20,644 nt of DNA from DATLWR01 sp035576205 (GTDB lineage: Bacteria > Pseudomonadota > Zetaproteobacteria > Mariprofundales > Mariprofundaceae), in contig DATLWR010000163.1 in assembly GCA_035576205.1 (NCBI GenBank), positions 1 through 20,644 of the forward strand. The letters are read 5' to 3'. The first letter of the stretch is position 1, and each line of letters starts with the position of its first letter. A program made the position numbers and the translations under genes. Below are positions 14,960 through 20,644 of the stretch, piece after piece. The notes under the pieces were generated by a model that saw only the letters and a list, made by a program, of their open reading frames with translations, was not told the origin of the DNA and searched no databases.

Positions 14960-15586
14960 CTAGTGTAGCAGAACGACACCAAAGAGCTCCCTGGCATGCC
15001 GGATCACACGCGCCTCGACGGCCAAGCGGTCGGCGCTGACACCAAGCTTGCGCATCGAGGTCACCGGCCGGTCGGCCATGCCGCAGGTAACGATGCCGTC
15101 GAAGTGGTTGAGATTCGGGTCGATGTTCAGCGCTATGCCGTGATAGGCGACCCATTTGCGACAGCGAACGCCGACAGCGGCGATTTTGAGCTCATTCACC
15201 CAGACCCCGATGCCGCGCTCGCTGCGCTTGGCATGGATGCCGAAATCGGCAAGGGTCCGGATGACCATCTCCTCCAGCCGCCAGACGTGCAGATGCAAAT
15301 CCTGCTCGCCGCGCAGATCGGCGATCACGTAGCAGACCAGCTGCCCCGGCCCGTGGTAGGTCACCTCGCCGCCGCGGCCGCTCTGCTGCACCGCAATGGT
15401 CTCGCCGTCGATCTCGGTCTGCTGCACGTCCGACTGCTTGCCGGAGGTGCCAATGGTGAAGACGGGAGGATGCTCGGTGAGAATCAGCGTCGATGAAGCA
15501 CTCCCGGCCAGGATGTCGGCGACGAGCCGTTCCTGCTCCCGGACCGAATCCGCATACGGCTGGCTGGCATAGCGAATGACGCGCAT
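14960..15586 (-). CDS. lipB: Octanoyl-[ACP]--protein N-octanoyltransferase
   Basis: Transfers octanoyl groups from acyl-carrier protein to lipoyl domains, the first step of lipoate assembly. The 208-residue form (start ATG 15586, MRVIRYASQPY) contains RGGEVTYHGPGQLVCYV (from Arg71), the catalytic lysine in LKIAAVGVR (Lys134), the KWVAYHGIALN segment and the catalytic cysteine in TCGMADRPVTSM (Cys168). An in-frame ATG at 15622 would add 12 residues; neither start has a clear ribosome site. lipB is the first gene of the tightly packed lipB / LolA-like / permease / permease / ATPase / barrel series. It is divergent from xseB. lipA is not present. The call is firm. Confidence 0.95.
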   Translation of the reverse strand: MRVIRYASQPYADSVREQERLVADILAGSASSTLILTEHPPVFTIGTSGKQSDVQQTEIDGETIAVQQSGRGGEVTYHGPGQLVCYVIADLRGEQDLHLHVWRLEEMVIRTLADFGIHAKRSERGIGVWVNELKIAAVGVRCRKWVAYHGIALNIDPNLNHFDGIVTCGMADRPVTSMRKLGVSADRLAVEARVIRHARELFGVVLLH

Positions 15587-15613
15587 GCCGGAAAGGTAGT
15601 GACCAACCGCCTC

Positions 15614-15650
15614 ATTGACCATAATCGCAATAGCGGCACAGCTTTTACAA
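15614..15650 (-). promoter_or_regulatory. Candidate lipB promoter in the lipB-xseB divergent gap
   Basis: In the 110-bp gap between lipB and xseB, the minus strand reads TTGTAA, an 18-bp spacer and GATTAT. Each box differs from the sigma70 consensus at two positions. A start near 15614 would leave a leader of about 28 bases before ATG 15586. No convincing plus-strand promoter for xseB was found in the same gap, although TACAAT occurs on that strand. Confidence 0.27.
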
Positions 15651-15696
15651 TCCGGCGGCATCGCCTAGAGTGTCCGACCTTCCAGGAGGCGCCGTC

Positions 15697-15912
15697 ATGC
15701 GTAGCGAACAATCCATCGATCAGCTCTCCTTCGAGGAGGCTCTGGCCCGCCTGACCGAGCTGGTCGAGAAACTGGAATCGGGCAAGCTGCCGCTGGAGGA
15801 GAGTGTGGCCGCCTTCGAACAGGGAGTGAAGCTTTCGCGCCGCTGCGAGGCGCTGCTCGACCAGGCCGAGCAGCGGCTGCAGGTCCTCGGACAGGACGAG
15901 GCCGGCGAATAA
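15697..15912 (+). CDS. xseB: Exodeoxyribonuclease VII small subunit
   Basis: The small subunit of exonuclease VII, which degrades single-stranded DNA from both ends together with XseA. The 71-residue protein is compact and coiled, with the family core FEEALARLTELVEKLESGKL followed by PLEESVAAFEQGVKL and ending in a helix through LLDQAEQRLQVL. The ATG at 15697 has AGGAGG seven bases upstream, which decides the start over an in-frame GTG at 15670. ispA begins six bases after the stop. The order xseB-ispA-dxs is widely conserved in proteobacteria; xseA is not nearby. Confidence 0.93.
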   Translation: MRSEQSIDQLSFEEALARLTELVEKLESGKLPLEESVAAFEQGVKLSRRCEALLDQAEQRLQVLGQDEAGE

Positions 15913-15917
15913 CCCGC

Positions 15918-16805
15918 ATGCAGGCACCCGACTTCCTGGCACATCACGCCAGCCACATCGAATCCGTTCTTGCCGCCATCCTCGACCGGCGGGCATCGGC
16001 CGTACCGGCCACGCTGCTCGCGGCCATGCGCTATTCTCTGCTGGCCGGCGGCAAGCGCATCCGCCCTGCCCTGCTGCTGGAATGTTTTGCCGCCTGCAGC
16101 GGCAAGGATGCCGAACAGGCCCTGCCGGCCGCTGCCAGCATCGAGAGCCTGCACACCTATTCGCTGATCCACGACGACCTGCCGTGCATGGACGACGACG
16201 ACCTGCGCCGCGGCATGCCGACCTGCCACAAGAAGTTCGACGAGGCGACCGCTGTGCTCGCCGCCGACGCGTTGCAGGCACTAAGTTTCGAACTGCTCGC
16301 CGAACTCAATACGTCCGCCGATACCCGCATCGAACTGGTGCGTCGTCTGGCCATTGCTGCCGGCGGCCAGGGCATGGTCGGCGGCCAGCAGCTCGATATC
16401 GAGGGCGATGGCCAGCAGATCGACGACGTGCTGCAGGTCGAGCGCATCCACCTGCACAAGACCGGCGCCCTGCTCTGCTATGCCTGCGAGGCCGGCGCCA
16501 TCCTGGCCGGCGCCAACGAGGCCGAACTCGACGCCTGCTCGCGCTACGGCAAGGCGGTCGGCCTGCTGTTCCAGATCGCCGACGACATCCTCGACGCCAC
16601 AGCCGATGCCGCGGCACTCGGCAAGACGGCCGGCAAGGACGCGGCGCAGAACAAGGCGACCTACGTCTCCGTGCTGGGGCTGCCCAAAGCGCGCGAACTG
16701 GCCGGCGAAATGCGCGATCTCGCCGTCGAAGCATTGGCACCGCTCGGCAAGCGCGCCGGACACCTGCAACAGCTTGCCGACTACATCCTGGAGCGTGGCC
16801 GGTGA
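15918..16805 (+). CDS. ispA: Farnesyl diphosphate synthase (short-chain polyprenyl synthase)
   Basis: Builds farnesyl diphosphate from dimethylallyl and isopentenyl diphosphate, a precursor for quinones and undecaprenyl carriers. The 295 residues contain the first aspartate-rich motif HDDLPCMDDDDLRRG (Asp86, Asp87, Asp92) with the two-residue insertion typical of bacterial short-chain enzymes. The second motif is QIADDILDATAD (Asp222, Asp223, Asp226), and the isoprenoid-binding GGKRIRP is at 44-50. It ends in a 4-bp GTGA overlap with dxs, so the two isoprenoid genes are translationally coupled. The exact product length (C15 or C20) cannot be read with certainty from sequence. Confidence 0.95.
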   Translation: MQAPDFLAHHASHIESVLAAILDRRASAVPATLLAAMRYSLLAGGKRIRPALLLECFAACSGKDAEQALPAAASIESLHTYSLIHDDLPCMDDDDLRRGMPTCHKKFDEATAVLAADALQALSFELLAELNTSADTRIELVRRLAIAAGGQGMVGGQQLDIEGDGQQIDDVLQVERIHLHKTGALLCYACEAGAILAGANEAELDACSRYGKAVGLLFQIADDILDATADAAALGKTAGKDAAQNKATYVSVLGLPKARELAGEMRDLAVEALAPLGKRAGHLQQLADYILERGR

Positions 16806-18661
16806 AGCATTTCCCGCTGCTCGAATCGATCGACGGCCCACAGAGCCTCAAGGCGCTGACGCCCGCACAGTTGCCGCAGCTTGCCCGCGAGATGCGCGAA
16901 TATATGGTGGAAACACTCGCCCCTATCGGCGGTCACCTCGGTGCCGGGCTGGGTGTGGTCGAGCTGACCATCGCGCTGCATTACCTGTTCGACTCGCCCG
17001 ACGACAAGATCGTCTGGGATGTCGGCCACCAGGCCTACCCACACAAGATGCTGACCGGCCGCCTCAAGGGCATGCCGACCATCCGCCAGTACGGCGGCCT
17101 CTCCGGCTTCACCAAGCGCACCGAATCGCCGCACGACCCGTTCGGTGCCGGCCACGCCTCGACATCGATCTCGGCCGCCTACGGCATGGCCGCCGGCCGC
17201 GACCTGAAGGGCGAACACAACCACGTCGTTGCCGTCATTGGCGATGGTGCCCTGACCGGCGGCATGGCCTTCGAAGCACTGAACCACGCCGGTGCCGACA
17301 AGCGGCGCCTCTTGGTGATCCTCAACGACAACGAGATGTCGATCGCCCCGAACGTCGGCGCCATGTCCTCGTATCTGGCCCGCATCATCACCGGCAAGCC
17401 GTATACCAGCGCCAAGGGCACGGCCAAGCGCATCCTCGAAAAACTGCCGGGTGCGCTCGATGCGGCCAAACGGCTGGAAGAGCACGTCAAGGGCATGCTG
17501 GTACCGGGCACGCTGTTCGAGGAGATGGGTTTCCGCTACATCGGCCCGCTCGACGGCCACGACTTCGACCACCTGCTGCCGACACTGGCCAACTGCAAGG
17601 AGCTCGACGGCCCGATCCTGCTGCACACACTGACCCGAAAAGGGCTCGGCTTCTCGCCTGCCGAAGAAGACCCGGAGACCTGGCACGGCCTAGGCCCATA
17701 CAACCCGGCCACCGGCCAGCCGATCAAGACTGATGGCGGCGCCCCGAGCTACACACAGGTCTTCGGCGACACGCTGGCAGATCTGGCCGAACACGACCCG
17801 CGCATCGTCGCCATCACCGCCGCCATGCCCGGCGGCACGGGGCTGGCGCGCTTCGCCCGCCGCCACCCCAACCGCTGTTTCGACGTCGGCATCGCCGAGC
17901 AGCATGCCGTCACCTTCGCGGCAGGCCTCGCCTGCGAGGGTTTCAGGCCGGTGGTCGCCATCTACTCCACCTTCATGCAGCGCGGCTACGACCAGATCGT
18001 GCACGACGTCTGCATCCAGAACCTGCCGGTAATCTTCTGCCTCGACCGCGCCGGCGTCGTCGGTGCCGACGGCGCCACCCACACCGGCATGTTCGATATC
18101 GCCTTCCTGCGCTGCTTGCCGAACATGACCATCATGGCGCCGAAGGACGAGCAGGAACTGCGCGACATGCTGGCCACCGCCTTCACGATCGACGGGCCGG
18201 TCGCCATCCGTTACCCGCGCGGCAACGGCCTCGGTGTGGAACTGACCGCGCCGGAAGCGCTGGCCATCGGCAAAGCGGAACGGCTCGCCGAAGGCAAGGA
18301 CGGGCTCGTCATCGCCGTCGGCACCCGCTGCCACGATGCCGTGCAGGCCGTCGAAACGCTGCGCGCCGAAAGCAGCCGCGCCTTCTCGCTGCTGAACCTT
18401 CGCTTCGTCAAACCGCTCGACGAAGAAGCGATTCTCGCCAACCTCAAGAAAGGCAAACCGCTGGTCATCGTCGAGGAGGGTTCCGCCGAGGGCGGCATCG
18501 GTGAACAGATTATCGCGCTCGCCGCCCGCTCCGGCTGGCACGGGCCCGTGGCACAAATCGCCATGCCGGATGTTTTCCCCGAGCAGGGCACACCGGCCGA
18601 AATCCTGCGCGACCTCGGACTCGATGCGAATGGCATCGCCGCCAGGCTGCTCGAACTTTGA
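16802..18661 (+). CDS. dxs: 1-deoxy-D-xylulose-5-phosphate synthase
   Basis: A thiamine-diphosphate enzyme that joins pyruvate and glyceraldehyde 3-phosphate to DXP, the entry point of the MEP isoprenoid route and also the precursor for ThiG and for pyridoxal phosphate in some bacteria. The 619 residues match the family length (about 620). Visible: GDGALTGGMAFEALNHAG with the TPP motif (147-164) and NDNEMSIAPNVGAMS, DRAGVVGADGATHTG in the transketolase domain, and the catalytic glutamate in DVGIAEQHAVTFAAG (Glu366). The start is GTG 16802, overlapping the ispA stop as GTGA and giving MKHFPLLESIDGPQSL. The reading frame continues open upstream inside ispA, so longer gene models are artefacts. 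Confidence 0.97.
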   Translation: MKHFPLLESIDGPQSLKALTPAQLPQLAREMREYMVETLAPIGGHLGAGLGVVELTIALHYLFDSPDDKIVWDVGHQAYPHKMLTGRLKGMPTIRQYGGLSGFTKRTESPHDPFGAGHASTSISAAYGMAAGRDLKGEHNHVVAVIGDGALTGGMAFEALNHAGADKRRLLVILNDNEMSIAPNVGAMSSYLARIITGKPYTSAKGTAKRILEKLPGALDAAKRLEEHVKGMLVPGTLFEEMGFRYIGPLDGHDFDHLLPTLANCKELDGPILLHTLTRKGLGFSPAEEDPETWHGLGPYNPATGQPIKTDGGAPSYTQVFGDTLADLAEHDPRIVAITAAMPGGTGLARFARRHPNRCFDVGIAEQHAVTFAAGLACEGFRPVVAIYSTFMQRGYDQIVHDVCIQNLPVIFCLDRAGVVGADGATHTGMFDIAFLRCLPNMTIMAPKDEQELRDMLATAFTIDGPVAIRYPRGNGLGVELTAPEALAIGKAERLAEGKDGLVIAVGTRCHDAVQAVETLRAESSRAFSLLNLRFVKPLDEEAILANLKKGKPLVIVEEGSAEGGIGEQIIALAARSGWHGPVAQIAMPDVFPEQGTPAEILRDLGLDANGIAARLLEL

Positions 18662-18668
18662 CAGCCCG

Positions 18669-19187
18669 ATGCGCCGCATCTATGTTGAATCCATGCGTCG
18701 CTGGCTGATCCTCTGCTTTGCCCTGTTCGCCGCCACCTGTCATGTGCAAGCGGCGGAGAACGACTCCTACTACATCGGCGCCACCTACGGTGCCGACATT
18801 CATGCCAGCCCCACCTCCGACAGCCGTATGGTCGGTCATCTCGACCGGCTGACGAACGTGAATATCCTGCAGCGTATCCGCGGCTGGGCCGAAATCGAAT
18901 CGGGCAGCCCGAAGCTCAGGGGCTGGGTGATCGAGGGCGCGGTGCGCCAGCGTTACCAGCCGAGCAGCTCGCAAAAGGCCCGCTCCTCCTTCTTCTCCGG
19001 CTTCGCCCGCTGGTTCGGCGGCAACGAACCGCAGCAACAGACCGCCGTGCTTGGTGTGCGCGGACTGGAGGAAGGCGATGCGACCGGCACGGCCAGTAAC
19101 CCGCAGGCGGTGCAGTGGATGGAAAGCCTGAATGTGAGCCAGGATGAGGTGAACCGCTTCATCCGCGACGGCAAACTGAACCCGTGA
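18669..19187 (+). CDS. Exported bacterial SH3-domain protein
   Basis: A protein of about 172 residues (164 if it starts at ATG 18693). It has a signal peptide ending near CHVQA and an SH3b domain (YYIGATYGADIHASPTSDS through RGWAEIESGSPKLRGWVIEG). A Ser-rich linker with an aromatic patch (FFSGFARWFGG) follows, then a C-terminal motif AVLGVRGLEEGD and a helical tail WMESLNVSQDEVNRFIRDGKL. SH3b domains of this kind usually bind peptidoglycan or protein partners in the periplasm. It overlaps the M48 protease start as GTGA and follows dxs by seven bases, so it is probably made together with the protease. Neither start has a ribosome site. The exact function is unknown. Confidence 0.8.
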   Translation: MRRIYVESMRRWLILCFALFAATCHVQAAENDSYYIGATYGADIHASPTSDSRMVGHLDRLTNVNILQRIRGWAEIESGSPKLRGWVIEGAVRQRYQPSSSQKARSSFFSGFARWFGGNEPQQQTAVLGVRGLEEGDATGTASNPQAVQWMESLNVSQDEVNRFIRDGKLNP

Positions 19188-20062
19188 AACGCAACCTTCT
19201 GCCCCTGCTGCTGGCAACCGCCCTGCTTGCCACCACGCCGGCGATCGCCTTCGATTTCAACTCCCTCGGCGACGCCCTCGGGCTGGACAAGGAAACCACC
19301 AAGCGGCTCGAGGAGGCCGCCAAGGTCGTCTCGGCACTGGTGCCGATCTCCGAAGAGGAGGAGAAGATTCTCGGTCGCGATGTCGCCGCCCGCGTGGCAG
19401 GCCGCTTCGGCATCGATCCCGACCAGAACCGCACCTACTACCTGAACCTGCTCGGCACAGCACTCGCCCAGCACTCCGACCGGCCGAATCTCGGCTACCA
19501 CTTTGCGATCCTCAACACCGACGACGTCAATGCCTACTCCTGCCCGGGCGGCTATATCTTCGTGACCCGCGGTGCCATGAACATGGCGCAGGACGAAGCG
19601 GAACTGGCCGCCATCCTGTCGCACGAGATCGCCCACGTGACCGAGAAGCACATCCTCAAGGCGCTGCAGAAATCGAAGCTGATGCAGGTGGGCAGCGAGG
19701 TGGCCGCCGAGGCGTTCAAGAACCAGGGTAGCCAGCTGTTCAAACAGATGTCCGATTTCGCCACCGACGCGCTATTCAAGGGCCTCAGCAAGGAAGACGA
19801 GTTCGATGCCGACCGTGTTTCCGTCGTCTACCTGAACCGGACCGGTTACGACTACCTGGCGATGAACGACGTGCTGAAGCTGCTTGATGCGCGGCGCAAG
19901 CGGGGCATGACGAAGGTGCTGGCCAAGACTCATCCGAACCCCACCGTTCGCCTGCAGCAACTCACCGCCGCCGAGCGCACGTTGCCGCTCGATGCGCCGA
20001 CCGGCATCCGCCTGAAACAACGCTTTGTCAGCTACACCCAAAGCAACAAAAACCCGTCTTGA
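19184..20062 (+). CDS. Periplasmic M48 family metalloprotease
   Basis: A zinc metalloprotease of 292 residues with a signal peptide (1-22, ending TPAIA), a helical prodomain-like stretch (23-60), and the M48 catalytic core. The core contains NAYSCPGGYIFVTRGAM, the zinc motif SHEIAHVTEKH (His147, Glu148, His151) and the third ligand Glu206 in KEDEFDADR. It resembles BepA/LoiP-class envelope-quality proteases but lacks the C-terminal TPR region of BepA, as it ends about 80 residues after the third ligand. The start is GTG 19184, overlapping the SH3 gene stop as GTGA. All metal ligands are present, so activity is expected. Its substrate could be outer-membrane proteins, an inference from family only. 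Confidence 0.9.
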   Translation: MKRNLLPLLLATALLATTPAIAFDFNSLGDALGLDKETTKRLEEAAKVVSALVPISEEEEKILGRDVAARVAGRFGIDPDQNRTYYLNLLGTALAQHSDRPNLGYHFAILNTDDVNAYSCPGGYIFVTRGAMNMAQDEAELAAILSHEIAHVTEKHILKALQKSKLMQVGSEVAAEAFKNQGSQLFKQMSDFATDALFKGLSKEDEFDADRVSVVYLNRTGYDYLAMNDVLKLLDARRKRGMTKVLAKTHPNPTVRLQQLTAAERTLPLDAPTGIRLKQRFVSYTQSNKNPS

Positions 20063-20644
20063 CCAGTTGCTGACCGACCTCGGCCTGTGCGAATCGCGCA
20101 GCCAGGCGCAGCGGCTGATCATGGCCGGGCTCGTCTACGTCAACGGCCAGAAGTCCGACAAGCCGGGCACGAGCGTGCTCAGCACCGCCGAGATCGAGGT
20201 GCGCGAGCAGCTGCGCTACGTCTCGCGCGGCGGTCTGAAGCTGGAAGGAGCGCTGGCACACTTCCCGTTCTCCGCCGAAGGTGCCGTCTGCCTCGACGTC
20301 GGCGCCTCCACCGGCGGCTTCACCGACTGCCTGCTGCAGAACGGTGCAACAAAGATCTATGCCGTCGACGTCGGCCACGGCCAGCTGCACTACAGGCTGC
20401 AGCACGACCCGCGCGTCGTGAATCTCGAGAAAACGCATGTGAAACTGCTCACCCCCGAACTTGTCCCCGAACCGGTCGACGTGCTGGTTATGGATACCTC
20501 CTTCATCTCGCTCGACAAGGTGCTGCCCCCCTCGTGGCCGTTCCTGAAACCGGGCGGCTGGTGTGTGGCGCTGATCAAGCCGCAGTTCGAGGTCGGCCCC
20601 AAGCTCCTTGTCAAAGGCGTGGTGAAGGACGAGGCGGCGCGGCA
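20025..20644 (+). CDS. tlyA: TlyA family rRNA methyltransferase / hemolysin-like, cut by window edge
   Basis: TlyA proteins 2'-O-methylate rRNA. The visible N-terminal 206 residues contain an S4 RNA-binding domain (TRLDQLLTDLGLCESRSQAQ to about residue 60) and the start of an FtsJ-type methyltransferase with SRGGLKLEGAL, the SAM loop CLDVGASTGGFTDCLL, DTSFISLDK and ALIKPQFEVG. About 40-60 C-terminal residues lie beyond the window. The frame opens only after a TGA at 20013, and the first usable start is TTG 20025, giving MSATPKATKTRLDQLL and overlapping the M48 gene by 38 bp. No ribosome site is obvious, so translation may rely on coupling. The family is firm; the start is inferred. Confidence 0.88.
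   Translation, partial: MSATPKATKTRLDQLLTDLGLCESRSQAQRLIMAGLVYVNGQKSDKPGTSVLSTAEIEVREQLRYVSRGGLKLEGALAHFPFSAEGAVCLDVGASTGGFTDCLLQNGATKIYAVDVGHGQLHYRLQHDPRVVNLEKTHVKLLTPELVPEPVDVLVMDTSFISLDKVLPPSWPFLKPGGWCVALIKPQFEVGPKLLVKGVVKDEAAR

Noticed and set aside
16082..16801. An N-terminal extension of the dxs frame through ispA
   Set aside because: The sequence before GTG 16802 is low-complexity Arg/Pro-rich shadow of ispA; family length and the GTGA junction support the shorter start.
17690..18679. Long minus-strand open frame opposite dxs
   Set aside because: It has no recognisable domain and is rich in Asp, Gly and His from the mirrored codon pattern; dxs fully explains the DNA.
18727..18760. 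Lipobox in the SH3 protein signal peptide
   Set aside because: The cysteine is preceded by Ala-Ala-Thr, a poor lipobox; an AxA-type cleavage after VQA fits better.

Overview
The window reads as chromosomal core DNA of a Gram-negative bacterium, GC-rich and densely packed. Signs of an outer membrane are a beta-barrel with a C-terminal aromatic signal, a LolA-like periplasmic carrier, and periplasmic M48 and SH3 proteins. The gene set and operon orders (aroQ-accB-accC, psd-pssA-leuA, xseB-ispA-dxs-tlyA) fit a proteobacterium. A zetaproteobacterial or gammaproteobacterial origin is possible, but I cannot settle it from sequence alone. I see no mobile elements, CRISPR arrays, rRNA or tRNA.

Layout. 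(1) 1-2522, minus strand: thiS, thiG, a YdjM/DUF457 membrane protein and hemE (cut by the left edge), with a hairpin-rich 165-bp spacer between thiS and thiG. (2) 2646-5403, plus strand: a small TPR protein, aroQ, accB and accC, closed by a bidirectional terminator at 5421-5462. (3) 5482-8702, minus strand: psd, pssA and leuA. The pssA-leuA gap holds what looks like a complete leucine attenuator: a sigma70-like promoter, a 24-codon leader peptide with four consecutive leucine codons, an antiterminator pairing and an intrinsic terminator. (4) 8774-9889, plus: a protein with two cyclic-nucleotide-binding domains, the second degenerate. (5) 9915-15586, minus: a six-gene unit of lipB, LolA-like carrier, two FtsX/LolCE-type permeases, LolD-type ATPase and outer-membrane barrel. 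(6) 15697 to the right edge, plus: xseB, ispA, dxs, an SH3 protein, an M48 metalloprotease and tlyA (cut by the edge).

How the genes work together. Dxs makes 1-deoxy-D-xylulose 5-phosphate, which feeds isoprenoid synthesis (IspA acts downstream) and thiamine thiazole synthesis (ThiG with the ThiS sulfur carrier). AccB and AccC start fatty-acid synthesis. Psd and PssA make phosphatidylethanolamine from CDP-diacylglycerol. LipB uses the octanoyl-ACP product. The Lol-like unit probably moves a lipid or lipoprotein from the inner membrane towards the outer membrane. Translation is tightly coupled: five gene pairs share ATGA or GTGA stop/start overlaps.

The most notable discovery candidates are the leucine attenuator, whose predicted transcript may start at or next to the leader-peptide AUG, and the Lol-like unit with its own outer-membrane barrel.
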